Part shown: piece by piece, positions 46,039-55,966 of the stretch | Layout of the letters: every line of letters starts with the position of its first letter | Numbering within the stretch: position 1 is the first letter of the stretch | Assembly: GCF_016807185.1 (NCBI RefSeq) | Contig: NZ_JAEVYN010000001.1 | Coordinates: 558,001 to 622,000 of the forward strand | Length of the DNA stretch: 64,000 nt | Direction of reading: 5' to 3' | Origin: Leptolyngbya sp. Cla-17 | GTDB taxonomy: Bacteria; Cyanobacteriota; Cyanobacteriia; Leptolyngbyales; Leptolyngbyaceae | Made by a program: the position numbers and the translations under genes | Notes under the pieces: model-generated | Seen by the model: the letters and a program-made list of their open reading frames with translations, nothing else | Databases searched by the model: none | What the model was told of the DNA's origin: nothing

Positions 46039-46269
46039 TTAAATAGATGAGTCGCGTTGCCCTTTTAAGGCTTGCAGTTGCTCTAAAAGAGAATTAGTTT
46101 CCGCTTGCAGATGGAGAAACTTTGCTTGCTGATCAACTTGATACAAGTTTTTCATCACTTTTAGAAGCCGAACTTGATGCTCCACGCTAGCGAGTTCATC
46201 GCTGACAGGCCGATCAAGAACCGCGAGCGCTGAATTACTTTTATTGACGGACTTATCAGTCATCATCAT
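46039..46269 (-). CDS. Small helical protein
   Basis: 76 residues, charged and helical (ELASVEHQVRLLKVMKNLYQ, LHLQAETNSLLEQLQALKGQ), likely a coiled coil. No membrane span or signal. Starts at one of three adjacent ATG codons. No family recognised with certainty, though similar short proteins occur in cyanobacteria. Confidence 0.6.
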   Translation of the reverse strand: MMMTDKSVNKSNSALAVLDRPVSDELASVEHQVRLLKVMKNLYQVDQQAKFLHLQAETNSLLEQLQALKGQRDSSI

Positions 46270-46500
46270 AACTACTCTAGTTATTTGTACTCACCAACAC
46301 CACACCAATCATCTTAACCCAAACTTTACAAATAGATAGCAGACCCAGAATCAGGTTTTAGCAGGAATGCAGATTGCAGATTGTTTGAATTGGCTGAAAT
46401 AGCGATGTAATCGAGGTAAGCTAAGATCTGAACAAACTGTATTAGTTTTGCAAACTGTATTAGTTTGTTATTCCTTTACCGCGATCGCCGCATTACTTCA

Positions 46501-47619
46501 GTGACTTTGAGTTTTTCTGTTGGTTCCCATCTTTCTGCCCAACCTCACACTGCTGCTCAAGCTGGGGGATGGCGCGGACTGATTGAAATGTATCGCCCCT
46601 ACTTGCCGGTAACTGAGCAAACCCCAGTGGTGACCTTGCGAGAAGGAAACACGCCCTTGATTCCTGTTCCGGCGATCGCTGCCGAAATTGGTAGGCAGGT
46701 GCAGGTGTGGGTGAAATATGACGGTTTAAATCCCACGGGTAGCTTCAAAGATCGGGGCATGACCATGGCGATCTCTAAAGCGAAAGAAGCCGGAGCAAAA
46801 GCGGTGATTTGCGCCAGTACAGGCAACACCTCTGCCGCTGCCGCTGCCTATGCTCGACGGGGTGGAATGCGGGCTTTTGTCGTGATCCCTGATGGTTATG
46901 TGGCACTGGGTAAGCTCGGTCAAGCGCTAATTTACGGGGCTGAAGTACTGTCAATTAAGGGGAATTTTGACCAGGCGTTGAAAATTGTGCGAGAGATATC
47001 TGAACACTATCCCGTGACGCTGGTTAACTCGGTCAATCCCTATCGATTAGAAGGACAAAAGACCGCTGCCTTTGAAATTGTGGACGTTCTGGGCGATGCA
47101 CCCGACTGGCTCTGCATTCCGGTCGGCAACGCTGGCAATATTTCGGCTTACTGGATGGGCTTTTGCCAATATCACCAAAACGATCGCTGCACTCAACTCC
47201 CTCGAATGATGGGCTTTCAAGCTGCCGGAGCCGCACCGCTGATCTCTGGACAGCTTGTGGAACATCCAGACACGCTAGCGACAGCGATTCGGATTGGGAA
47301 CCCGGCAAACTGGGAAAAGGCGATCGCCGTTCGAGATGCTAGCCAGGGTGCTTTCAATGCTGTCACCGACGAGGAAATTCTTGCAGCCTACCGCTTGTTG
47401 GCATCTCAGGAAGGTGTTTTCTGTGAGCCTGCCAGCGCTGCCTCCGTTGCAGGGTTACTGAAGGTGAAAGATCAGGTGCCGACGGGAGCCACTGTAGTTT
47501 GTGTGCTGACGGGCAACGGATTGAAAGATCCAGATGCTGCGATTACTCACAGTAACAACCCGTTGAGACAATGCATTGAGCCAGATGTTGAAGCGGTTGC
47601 GAGCGCAATGGGCTTTTAG
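46501..47619 (+). CDS. thrC: Threonine synthase
   Basis: PLP enzyme that converts O-phosphohomoserine to threonine. The PLP lysine is in PTGSFKDRGMT, the phosphate loop in VGNAGNIS, and the Ser/Thr loop in ASTGNTSAAAAAYA. About 372 residues, typical of the short threonine synthase. GTG at 46501 (MTLSFSVGSHLS) is preferred; a TTG twelve codons upstream is possible. A small exported-protein gene follows after 59 bases. Confidence 0.95.
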   Translation: MTLSFSVGSHLSAQPHTAAQAGGWRGLIEMYRPYLPVTEQTPVVTLREGNTPLIPVPAIAAEIGRQVQVWVKYDGLNPTGSFKDRGMTMAISKAKEAGAKAVICASTGNTSAAAAAYARRGGMRAFVVIPDGYVALGKLGQALIYGAEVLSIKGNFDQALKIVREISEHYPVTLVNSVNPYRLEGQKTAAFEIVDVLGDAPDWLCIPVGNAGNISAYWMGFCQYHQNDRCTQLPRMMGFQAAGAAPLISGQLVEHPDTLATAIRIGNPANWEKAIAVRDASQGAFNAVTDEEILAAYRLLASQEGVFCEPASAASVAGLLKVKDQVPTGATVVCVLTGNGLKDPDAAITHSNNPLRQCIEPDVEAVASAMGF

Positions 47620-47678
47620 CAGTGGCGATCGTCAAGCAAATGAGAGATAAGGCAATATCTCTTGTGGGAGGTGAACCA

Positions 47679-47996
47679 ATGGGAAGAAAGAGAGTTAAAG
47701 GCGTGATCGCGTTTAGTGTGTTGTTATTCGTGGAGTCATGGGCTGGTATCGCTTTAGCACTGCCGCCTGCGGGGGATACACCAGAGGAAGTGCTGCGGAC
47801 GGAGATTATTTTGGATGCGCGATCGCCGATTGATGGTCAACCGATGACACCTGCTGCTTATGCCGAACTGCAAAATCAACTCAATGCTTCTATAGAGCCG
47901 CCTGCCGAGCTTTCCGACAAATTGGTGAATACTGTTAGGCTCTTAAAATTACGTAGGTTCATTAAAAAATACTTGCCCTTTATTCCATTGAAGTAA
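47679..47996 (+). CDS. Small exported cyanobacterial protein
   Basis: 105 residues. A signal segment (VIAFSVLLFVESWAGIALA) is followed by LPPAGDTPEEVLRTEIIL, DARSPIDGQPMTPAAYAELQ and a basic end LRRFIKKYLPFIPLK. The proline-rich opening and pattern recur in cyanobacterial exported proteins of unknown function. GGAGGTG seven bases upstream of the ATG at 47679 fixes the start, so in-frame GTG 47622 and ATG 47643 are rejected. It follows thrC on the same strand. Confidence 0.75.
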   Translation: MGRKRVKGVIAFSVLLFVESWAGIALALPPAGDTPEEVLRTEIILDARSPIDGQPMTPAAYAELQNQLNASIEPPAELSDKLVNTVRLLKLRRFIKKYLPFIPLK

Positions 47997-48009
47997 TGAG
48001 CGATCTCGT

Positions 48010-49674
48010 TTAGCGAGTGGGCACCGTCCACCATGCCAGAGCATAGGGCTGTGCAGGTTCATTGGTTTGCTGCCTAAACTGCACTCGAATTTTATAGCGT
48101 CCTGTTGCTGGAATTTTGTCAAAAATATGTTCAATGCTATCGACGGCGCTGATCGACGAGCTAATCGCTTTTTTGGTATCGGTATCTTCCGCTTTCATTA
48201 AATAAAGATCGAGGTTGTTTAAACCGCGATCGCGAAATTCTTCTCCCAAGGTGTATTCTTCATTCTGGTCTCTATCAACCAGCTCCACTAATCGGTTCCA
48301 GGTCAGTGTCACTGCAACAAAGCTACCCTTTTGCAGTCTTTTTTCAAGGATATAGTCTTGGTAAGAGGGGGAAAGAGTGGGTGTTGCAGCGCTGCTAACG
48401 GTGCGATAGTCCCAGCCAATTGCGGGAATGGTCGTTCCCGGAGTCCATTGTCCAGCGCTGAACTGTTGATAAGCGCGAAAGGCATTGAGCTGTCCGGTGC
48501 CCATGTGAGCATGAAGCGGAATTTGAGGGTCGCGGTAGGCATCGGACTGTAGCCAGGTACGGTTATTTTTATCTGCGATCGTCCGGCTCATGCCGAGCAA
48601 CAGTCCATCTCCTGCATCTTTGAGTTTGTCAGCAGCATTCAACAACACGGCTTTCATTACTTCAGAGCGACGGGCATCCAACGTCCAGGAGAGTGAGCGA
48701 TCACGCAGGCTTCGTCGAATAGCAGAGTCACCATATTCTTGCAGCAGCGCGATCGTGCCAGTGACATGGGGTGCCGCAAAACTAGTGCCGCTAGAGGTGG
48801 TAACGCTGCCATTTGGGTTGACCAAGGAAACGTCGTGCCCCGGAGCTGCCAACGCGATCGCCCGTCGGGGTCCCACATTGCTTTCCAATCCTTGGGTTGC
48901 GCGACTGGTTGGGTCCCCCAAATTGGCAAAATCCACCCTGGCAAATAACTCCTGCACCCGCGCGGTAAAAGCAACATTGATCCCGTTAAAATTATCTGTT
49001 GGCACCGAAATTCCGCCCTTGCCCTGATTACCGGCGATGACGTACAGCGCATTGTGAACCCGCGCTGACCAGTCAATGCACTGAGTTAACAACGCATTTC
49101 CATCTAGCTGAGGTTTGGCACGCGGATCGAAGCGTAAAGATTCGCCAAAGCTAAAGTTAATTGCCCGAATGTCGCCACCATTTTGCAGTGCCACATATTG
49201 AGCTGACAAACATTCTTCTGGCTGCCCATAGCGGCGAGGAGTGCCAGAGGCAGAGGAATAAAGCCTCGCACCGGGTGCTACGCCTCGCGCCATTTTGGCA
49301 GCACTGATCATAATGCTGGCAACATTTTGAGCATGGCTATCCACATTCGTATTGGTGCGGGCGCGCGTGTTGCGGTAAAACACTTGCGTTAACGCCATAG
49401 AGCGGTTTTGGGCAACTGCTTTATCGATGCCAAACTGCCCTGGGCGACCGATTTCTACTTGCCCGATCGCAATTTTTTTACCGGTGAGATTGTAGGGCGG
49501 CAATTGTAAACGCAAGGCATCGATGCCAGTTTCTCCAATCGAAGTAGAGCGAATTGGCTTAGTTGGATTTTTTGCCTGTCCAGGCACCACCAAAACACTT
49601 GCCCAACCAATGCCCGCACCCAGGAGTATCGCTCCAATTTGATTCAAACACCGATGAACTTGATCGACTGCCAC
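48010..49674 (-). CDS. Subtilisin-like serine peptidase (S8 family)
   Basis: 554 residues. N-terminal hydrophobic segment (about 10-32) for export. Histidine is in DSHAQNVAS (His114) and nucleophile in GTSFAAPHVTG. The position of the catalytic Asp in the usual IGVIDTG motif reads IAIGQVEIG, giving Glu74. Activity is therefore uncertain. A C-terminal part after the peptidase domain (about 400-554) looks like a PPC-type beta domain. GGCGGAGG seven bases before GTG at 49674 sets the start; the GTG seven codons further upstream contains that ribosome-binding site and is rejected. It converges with the small exported protein gene. Confidence 0.85.
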   Translation of the reverse strand: MAVDQVHRCLNQIGAILLGAGIGWASVLVVPGQAKNPTKPIRSTSIGETGIDALRLQLPPYNLTGKKIAIGQVEIGRPGQFGIDKAVAQNRSMALTQVFYRNTRARTNTNVDSHAQNVASIMISAAKMARGVAPGARLYSSASGTPRRYGQPEECLSAQYVALQNGGDIRAINFSFGESLRFDPRAKPQLDGNALLTQCIDWSARVHNALYVIAGNQGKGGISVPTDNFNGINVAFTARVQELFARVDFANLGDPTSRATQGLESNVGPRRAIALAAPGHDVSLVNPNGSVTTSSGTSFAAPHVTGTIALLQEYGDSAIRRSLRDRSLSWTLDARRSEVMKAVLLNAADKLKDAGDGLLLGMSRTIADKNNRTWLQSDAYRDPQIPLHAHMGTGQLNAFRAYQQFSAGQWTPGTTIPAIGWDYRTVSSAATPTLSPSYQDYILEKRLQKGSFVAVTLTWNRLVELVDRDQNEEYTLGEEFRDRGLNNLDLYLMKAEDTDTKKAISSSISAVDSIEHIFDKIPATGRYKIRVQFRQQTNEPAQPYALAWWTVPTR

Positions 49675-49975
49675 GATTTCACCTCCGCCATTCACGCCAA
49701 AGATGGCTTCATTTAGTATCCGCTTTTTTTAGTCACCCTGAAATTGCTTCTAGGCTTCTCAGCTTATTTCAGTCGCGCTATTGGAACTGTGTCAAGAATT
49801 GCTGATACTCGAAAAGGTAGAAAGTGTCAAAATCAATCCGCTTTACTCTCAACCCATCAGTTTGTAAGAGCAGGATCGTGGCACAATCCTTTGTAAAGGC
49901 TTGATAAGCAGCTTGTCAGAAGTTTTCAAATTGTTAAAATAACTACATTCCAGGACGCAGGAGATAGAGACCACC

Positions 49976-50677
49976 ATGACCCCGACCACATCCCAGAAAG
50001 CGATCGCGATCGCCCCTTCCATTCTGTCGGCAGATTTTAGTCGGTTAGGAGATGAAATTCGTGCCGTAGATGCGGCGGGTGCAGATTGGATTCATGTGGA
50101 TGTGATGGATGGTCGATTTGTGCCGAATATCACCATTGGTCCATTAATTGTGGATGCCATTCGCCCAACCACCCAAAAGCCGTTGGATGTGCATTTGATG
50201 ATTGTAGAACCAGAGCGCTATGTGGCAGATTTTGCGAAAGCCGGAGCCGATCATATCTCGGTACATGCAGAATCAAGTTCTACAATTCATATCCATCGGG
50301 CATTGGGACTAGTTAAAGAATTAGGCAAAAAGGCGGGTGCTGTACTCAATCCGGGTAGCCCCTTGGAACTGCTGGAGCCAGTATTGGACCTGTGCGACAT
50401 CATCTTAATCATGAGTGTGAACCCTGGATTTGGCGGTCAGAGCTTCATTCCCTCATCGCTGCCCAAAATCCGCAAGCTACGCCAAATGTGCGATGAGCGG
50501 GGTCTTGATCCTTGGATTCAAGTGGATGGCGGTTTGAAGGGTAACAATGCTTGGCAGGTAATTGAAGCGGGGGCAAATGCGATCGTGGCTGGGTCTGCGG
50601 TATTCAATGCGCCAGATTATGCAGCGGCGATCGAGAGCATCCGTCACAGCAAGCGCCCTGAACTCGCGGCTGTGTAG
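49976..50677 (+). CDS. rpe: Ribulose-phosphate 3-epimerase
   Basis: Interconverts ribulose-5-phosphate and xylulose-5-phosphate in the Calvin and pentose phosphate pathways. TIM barrel of 233 residues. Metal and catalytic residues lie in IHVDVMDGRFVPNITIGP, DVHLMI and VNPGFGGQSFIP, plus QVDGGL. ATG start with AGGAG upstream. A symmetric terminator follows. Expected to be constitutive and high. Confidence 0.97.
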   Translation: MTPTTSQKAIAIAPSILSADFSRLGDEIRAVDAAGADWIHVDVMDGRFVPNITIGPLIVDAIRPTTQKPLDVHLMIVEPERYVADFAKAGADHISVHAESSSTIHIHRALGLVKELGKKAGAVLNPGSPLELLEPVLDLCDIILIMSVNPGFGGQSFIPSSLPKIRKLRQMCDERGLDPWIQVDGGLKGNNAWQVIEAGANAIVAGSAVFNAPDYAAAIESIRHSKRPELAAV

Positions 50678-50696
50678 TTGTAAGAGTGACGGTGTG

Positions 50697-50735
50697 AAAA
50701 AAGCAGACAGCCTTTTACAGACTGTCTGCTTTTTC
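50697..50735. terminator. Bidirectional terminator
   Basis: AAAAAAGCAGACAG (50697-50710) pairs with CTGTCTGCTTTTT (50722-50734), with A- and T-runs on both sides. It serves rpe and the converging SLH-GHL10 gene. Confidence 0.9.
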
Positions 50736-50778
50736 ATTTTTCAGTTCCACTGAATCTGCTTTCACATCACACAAAAAA

Positions 50779-52758
50779 CTAAGGCAATGTGGCTGGAGGA
50801 ACCCAACCGCGCACAAGATTAGGGCGAGTAACCGTCGGAGCAAACAGCATTTGAAAGGAGGACTTACGCTCCTGGGAAGGTTCGTTGCTCAGGTTCCACA
50901 TCGTCTCATAGAAGAAAAAGGACATGCCGGAAAAGCCGCGATCGCGGGCAATTTGAATTTTCTGCTCAATAATACTCATTGGCATGGGCTTATTCTTCAG
51001 TCCCGTGAGTACTCCGATTGCAACAGGAACGTGCTTCTTCGCCTCTTGCACTTCGGCTTGCGCAAGCTCCGAGATGAACCCAGTCGGATCGGTGCGATAG
51101 GCTTGCAGCAAGATTTCTTCTACATAGCCCAATCGCCGCCAGGTTGACCAATCTTGCAGATAATTTTCGTAGGAAAAGATTTGCGAATTGGGTGATAAAG
51201 AAACAGTGGCGTAGGGTTTGCGGGCTTTAACAAGGGCAAACACCCGCCCCATAAATTCTGTAATTTTGTTTGCCCGCCACCGCAGCCACTGCGGATCTTT
51301 GGCATTCACAGGCGGCTCTTTACCAGGGTTTTCTTTTTTGTAAAGCTCTATGGTGTAGTCGTCATAGCCAAACTCAGAGGGCAATCCCATGTGATCATCA
51401 AACTGGATGCCATCTACATCATATTTAGAAACGATTTCGTCTACTAAATTCAAAATAAACTGCTGCACTTCGGGCTTAAAGGGATTAAGCCAAACGCGAT
51501 CGTATTCGCCTTCTCTCCACACCTTGGAGCCATCTTTGCGCTGGGTCAACCATTTAGGGTTTCGTCTCACCAGCTCAGAATCGGCAGGAGCCATAAAGCC
51601 AAACTCGAACCAGGGCATAATGGCGATCTTATTTTGTCGCCCTAGTTGCACCAGTTCTGCCAATGGATCGCGTCCTCGCAGTCCGGGTTCGCGGGGGTCG
51701 ATCGCCGCTCCTGTAACCTGGCGCATAACCTGACTGGGATAGAGCGTGTAGCCCCAGTTCCACACAACTGGATAAACTGTATTGAATTTGAGCGTTCCTA
51801 GTTCTTCAACAGCGCTGCGAAGCAGTTGAGGATTGAACAACACCTGGCTATCAATATTGGTCAGCCAGACTCCACGAATTTCTTGGGTAGGAAAACTGGG
51901 CCGTGGCAGTGAAGGCAGCGGTGGGCGACTCGTGCCAGGATTGCCGATGACGGGCACTACCACAACGGGCAATCCAACAGGCGTGACAATACCCCCTCCG
52001 GTTCCCGGTTTAACTGCCACGGGTGGCAGTGGTTTCGGTGTTGGCGCAGCCTCTCCTGGGGAGAATCGCGTGGCAATAAACCGCATAGGTACCAGGGCTG
52101 TGGTGCTTGGCATCGCTTGACACACTGCTGCTGCAAGCTCAGCGCGGGTAATTGGCTGATTTGGGTTGAACCGTTTAGGGTCGGGCTGATTGATAATTAA
52201 GCGATTTTCTAATGCGGCGGCAACAGCGGCTCTGGTGTAGTCTGGCACTGTTCTACCGTCTTTAAAGGCGGCTCTCAGATTTTTAGATTCGGGTTGCTTT
52301 GCGGTGTAGCGCAATCCTGCTGCTAATCCACCAAAGGCTTGCGATCGCGATATCCAATCACCTGGTCTAAACTCATCACGTCCTTCTCCTAGCCAAAAGC
52401 CGCTTCGCTGAATATATTGAATCGCTTTAGCATTCGGATTATCGGGTCGCACATCCCGAAAAGCAATCGGCTTTTGGCTTTGATTGATCGCTGGAAACGC
52501 CCGCTGCACCAGTGCTGCATACTCTGCCCGCGACACGACTGCATTGGGGCGAAACAAACCATCTTGAGAGGGAGAAACAATTTTTTTGCCTGCAAGCGCA
52601 GTCATGCATTGCTGCGCCCAATGCCCTTGCAAATCGATACCCTGAACCTGAGCGATCGCAGATGCTTGAAGTGTCAATATTGACCCCAAGGATGTTAGGG
52701 GTAAAACCAACCATGCAACGGTAGATTGCCAACGATAATGCTTAGACATGGATGCCAT
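50779..52758 (-). CDS. SLH-domain glycosyl hydrolase-like (GHL10) protein
   Basis: About 659 residues. Signal peptide, three SLH-like repeats (about 40-240), a Pro/Gly/Val linker (about 245-290) and a GHL10 (DUF187) TIM-barrel-like domain to the end: EIRGVWLTNIDSQVLFNP, MPWFEFGFMAP and GIQFDDHMGLPSEFGYDDYT. It is probably anchored to the cell wall or S-layer, acting on a polysaccharide; the substrate is unknown. ATG at 52758 is chosen, with ATG at 52749 and TTG at 52785 as alternatives. Confidence 0.87.
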   Translation of the reverse strand: MASMSKHYRWQSTVAWLVLPLTSLGSILTLQASAIAQVQGIDLQGHWAQQCMTALAGKKIVSPSQDGLFRPNAVVSRAEYAALVQRAFPAINQSQKPIAFRDVRPDNPNAKAIQYIQRSGFWLGEGRDEFRPGDWISRSQAFGGLAAGLRYTAKQPESKNLRAAFKDGRTVPDYTRAAVAAALENRLIINQPDPKRFNPNQPITRAELAAAVCQAMPSTTALVPMRFIATRFSPGEAAPTPKPLPPVAVKPGTGGGIVTPVGLPVVVVPVIGNPGTSRPPLPSLPRPSFPTQEIRGVWLTNIDSQVLFNPQLLRSAVEELGTLKFNTVYPVVWNWGYTLYPSQVMRQVTGAAIDPREPGLRGRDPLAELVQLGRQNKIAIMPWFEFGFMAPADSELVRRNPKWLTQRKDGSKVWREGEYDRVWLNPFKPEVQQFILNLVDEIVSKYDVDGIQFDDHMGLPSEFGYDDYTIELYKKENPGKEPPVNAKDPQWLRWRANKITEFMGRVFALVKARKPYATVSLSPNSQIFSYENYLQDWSTWRRLGYVEEILLQAYRTDPTGFISELAQAEVQEAKKHVPVAIGVLTGLKNKPMPMSIIEQKIQIARDRGFSGMSFFFYETMWNLSNEPSQERKSSFQMLFAPTVTRPNLVRGWVPPATLP

Positions 52759-52849
52759 ATTCTCAGAACGCCATACTTTACCCAAACTCAGGTAAAGCCC
52801 ACCGCTCAGGAAAATTTTGTACGTTAGTGTGATTTATTTTGAACAAATT

Positions 52850-53356
52850 TTATTGAGCTTCTTCGCTGCTAAACTTGCCGCGCTGAGTGAAATCTTCTGG
52901 ACGAAGACTGGAAATGAAATCGCGAAACTCCTGCCGCTCGGCTTCGTCGGCATCGCGGTCAACGGGAATGGAGGCATCGGCGATGACTTCTTCTAACACC
53001 CAAATGGTGCAGTTAGTCCGCAGCGCCAAGGCGATCGCGTCACTCGGACGGGCATCAATTTCTTTTTTCACATCTCCCTGAACCACCGTCAGTGATGCAT
53101 AGAAGGTGTTGTCTTGCAGGGAATGAATCACAATTCGTTCTAGAGTCATATCCCATGCTTCTAATAAGTTAACCAACAGGTCATGAGTTAGCGGGCGAGG
53201 AGGTGCCTGATTCTCAATCGCGTTGATGATCGCTTTTGCCTGGTCGTTTCCGATGTAGATAGGTAGCGCTCGGCGTTCGGTGAAATCTCTCAAAAGCACA
53301 ATTGGACTGCGTGTTACCGCATCCAACGCAATTCCAGCGACTTTCATCTCAATCAT
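52850..53356 (-). CDS. Bifunctional nuclease family protein
   Basis: 168 residues of the BFN (DUF151) family. The fold is given by AGIALDAVTRSPIVLLRD, LPIYIGNDQAKAI and DARPSDAIALALR. Plant BFN has DNase and RNase activity; the bacterial role is unclear. An acidic tail (DRDADEAERQEFRDFISSLR) follows. AGAGG nine bases before the ATG supports the start. It diverges from ribE. Confidence 0.9.
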   Translation of the reverse strand: MIEMKVAGIALDAVTRSPIVLLRDFTERRALPIYIGNDQAKAIINAIENQAPPRPLTHDLLVNLLEAWDMTLERIVIHSLQDNTFYASLTVVQGDVKKEIDARPSDAIALALRTNCTIWVLEEVIADASIPVDRDADEAERQEFRDFISSLRPEDFTQRGKFSSEEAQ

Positions 53357-53737
53357 CGTTTTAGCCTCTAGAACACCTGAAACGAAATCTAAACCAGCGG
53401 AGAAGCAATCAAAGGAACTCTAATCTAGTACATTCTTGATCATAAGAGTAGACAACTGCCTAGAACCCTATGAGATTGCTAGCCAAGGATGGTATTTCAA
53501 GCTTGGTTAGAGGCGTCGATTTCTCAGCAGCTATGCAATCAGCGACCCGGCAAGCTAGGTGAACCCGCTATACAATAGCGATATCTCCATGACATTTAGT
53601 ATGCCCTGATTGATGGCTAAATCTCATTGCTCCATGCGCTAAATTTTACAGTTGCAAAATTCTGTAATAATCTGCGAACTGCGAACTTTGCGTGATTGAC
53701 CAACCATCTAGTAGTCCGATCTCACCCTACTACACCC
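53357..53737. promoter_or_regulatory. Divergent intergenic region between bfn and ribE
   Basis: 381 bases that must carry both promoters. CTAGCCAAG (53479-53487) can pair with CTTGGTTAG (53502-53510), one G-T pair, 14-base loop. I do not see the conserved boxes of an FMN riboswitch upstream of ribE. Confidence 0.4.
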
Positions 53738-54427
53738 ATGTTTACAGGATTAGTTCAAGGATTGGGAACTTTGCAGTCCATCGACTCAGATAAATTACGA
53801 ATCACCTGTTTGCCCCCATCGTCCGAATTAATCATGTTGGATCTGGCGCTGGGAGACAGTGTTGCCGTCGATGGCGTATGCCTAACCGTCGTAGATATTT
53901 TGTCGCAGGGGTTTATTGCCGTGGCATCGCCAGAAACTCGCGATCGCTCCACGTTAGGTTCTGGCGCACAGTACGTCAATCTAGAAACCTCATTAAAAGT
54001 GGGCAGCAAGCTGGGCGGTCACTTTGTCACGGGGCATGTAGACGGCACGGGCACTCTAAAATCTGCGGTTCAAACCGCCACTTCCTGGGAAATGATATTC
54101 AATACTGCCTCGGCTCAAGTTGCTCGCTATATTCTTTCCAAAGGCAGTATTGCTGTTAACGGCATTAGCTTGACCGTTGCCGACTGTAACCCTGAAGGCA
54201 GTTGCTTTATGGCAGCCGTAATTCCCCTCACCTATGCCGAAACCAATCTGCAATATCTTGTACCGGGTAGCCTGGTGAATTTGGAAGGCGACATTTTGGG
54301 GAAGTATGTCGAAAAATTTCTGCGTTTGGGAGCTGCGTCTCCTGAGGATCTGGGTTGGGATAGTCAAGTGCCACGATCGCTAGAAAATATGACTTCAACC
54401 TTTTTAGCAGAGCATGGGTATTTGTAG
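53738..54427 (+). CDS. ribE: Riboflavin synthase alpha chain
   Basis: Catalyses dismutation of 6,7-dimethyl-8-ribityllumazine to riboflavin. The two tandem lumazine-binding barrels are visible: MFTGLVQGLGTL with GDSVAVDGVCLTV, then GGHFVTGHVDGTG with GSIAVNGISLTV. 229 residues is about normal. ATG at 53738 gives the family N-terminus MFTG; the TTG or other codons upstream are not supported. The C-terminus is a short helical extension. Confidence 0.96.
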   Translation: MFTGLVQGLGTLQSIDSDKLRITCLPPSSELIMLDLALGDSVAVDGVCLTVVDILSQGFIAVASPETRDRSTLGSGAQYVNLETSLKVGSKLGGHFVTGHVDGTGTLKSAVQTATSWEMIFNTASAQVARYILSKGSIAVNGISLTVADCNPEGSCFMAAVIPLTYAETNLQYLVPGSLVNLEGDILGKYVEKFLRLGAASPEDLGWDSQVPRSLENMTSTFLAEHGYL

Positions 54428-54516
54428 CTGTGCGATTCCCATAAAAATACCCGCGAAAAGCTTTGCTAACGTTTCACGAATCGCCATGCAATCGATCAAT
54501 TACAAGGTCAAGTTCC

Positions 54517-55671
54517 TTACAAAACGCCTTCAATGCCAGCATTAGCTTTGGCAGATTGGGTAGGAGCCTGAGCAAAGTCTAAAGACCGCACCAACTGCGC
54601 AAGGGCATATTCCAACTGAGAGCCTGCATCGAGTACTACCCAGCCTTCTGTCGTCAATTGGCGAAACTCAAAGTGGAGGTGAGGTCCGGTAGAATTTCCG
54701 GTGGAACCGACGCGACCAATCACATCGCCTTGCTTAACAACTTCTCCAGACTTCACAAAAATTTCTGACAAATGGGCGTAGAGGGTTTGTGCGGTTCCCT
54801 TGTTATGATCGAGCGCCACAGCTAGCCCATAACCACCCAACAGATCCGCGAGAACAACTTGTCCAGCATAGGCTGCCAAAACGGGCGTACCCATGGGTGC
54901 AGCCAGATCTGTGCCGCTGTGAAACCGAGCATCGCCACTAATAGGATGCATCCGCCAGCCAAAGACCGACGAAATGGCGGCTGGAATAGACAGTGGGAAT
55001 AAAAGCTGAATGTTGCCGTTCCCCAATTTGGCAGGTGGGCGCATTGTGCGGCGATAGTAGTCTTGAAGCGAAGGAGTGCCAGGATTTATCCCGGTGACGG
55101 TAGCAACAAGAGTGCTGACTTGAACGGCAGGAAGACTAGATAGCTGACTGGCTGTCGTTTCCCCATTCACAGCAAGTTGTCCTGAACGGAAGGGTTGTGT
55201 AGTTGCATAACCGCGATCGCCCCCAGAGGCTCCCCCACAAAGCCCATCAGGCACCTGACCAGACCTTACAGTTGCCTGACAGCCCGACGATCGCTCCGAA
55301 AAAATGATAGCGCTAGGAGCAGTATAGGTTTCAGTGGTTTGAGTTGAGCGGCTGGACGGTGCAACGGCAGCGGGCACGACAACAACCGGGGTTTGATATT
55401 GAGGAACCGCTGGAGATGGAGCCGAAAATTCACTGGGGAACGATTCAGGAGCCACTGGTGGAGTCACCGGAGCAATGGGAGTCGTTTCAACGGGAGCGGT
55501 GACGGGTTGAGGAGCGGGTGCTGCTGAAAAGGGATCGCTTGTGGGGGTTTGCGCGATCGCCATTCCGCCACTGAGCGCACTCACGCCACCAATCCATGCT
55601 ATTCCTTGCATCAGCCAAAAGCGGCTGGCAGCTAGCTGATGGATAGATTTGCCCGTTTTTTTATCTGTCAT
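54517..55671 (-). CDS. M23 family metallopeptidase
   Basis: About 384 residues. N-terminal membrane or signal segment, a Pro/Ala/Thr/Val-rich linker of ~100 residues, and a LytM-type peptidase domain: FGWRMHPISGDARFHSGTDL (first His and Asp ligands) and GPHLHFEFR (H-x-H). It should cleave peptidoglycan stem peptides or, if degenerate, activate amidases; here the zinc ligands are intact. GGAAG before ATG at 55671 sets the start. Confidence 0.9.
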   Translation of the reverse strand: MTDKKTGKSIHQLAASRFWLMQGIAWIGGVSALSGGMAIAQTPTSDPFSAAPAPQPVTAPVETTPIAPVTPPVAPESFPSEFSAPSPAVPQYQTPVVVVPAAVAPSSRSTQTTETYTAPSAIIFSERSSGCQATVRSGQVPDGLCGGASGGDRGYATTQPFRSGQLAVNGETTASQLSSLPAVQVSTLVATVTGINPGTPSLQDYYRRTMRPPAKLGNGNIQLLFPLSIPAAISSVFGWRMHPISGDARFHSGTDLAAPMGTPVLAAYAGQVVLADLLGGYGLAVALDHNKGTAQTLYAHLSEIFVKSGEVVKQGDVIGRVGSTGNSTGPHLHFEFRQLTTEGWVVLDAGSQLEYALAQLVRSLDFAQAPTQSAKANAGIEGVL

Positions 55672-55966
55672 TATTTCAGCTTCCGAGACAACACGCTCAC
55701 ACCAGACTGTCGATCTTCCAGGGTACAAAGTTCCGATGCTGCCATCAAAACACTCCAGTAAATCTTACGGCGAACAGCCCAAATTGATTGTACCTGGCTT
55801 TAGTCCATCTCTGTGGAGCAACTATCCTGCATCCCTTGCCCTATAGGGATGTGAATGGGATTTAACTGAATTCGAAATTCGCTCCGATAATAGTCGCAAT
55901 GCCAACGATGATGTCAGGCTGCTGTAGCATAGACTCGCAACCTTGATGGCACATCATTAATTTATT

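Noticed and set aside
53357..53737. FMN riboswitch upstream of ribE
   Set aside because: The conserved boxes of the RFN element are not seen.
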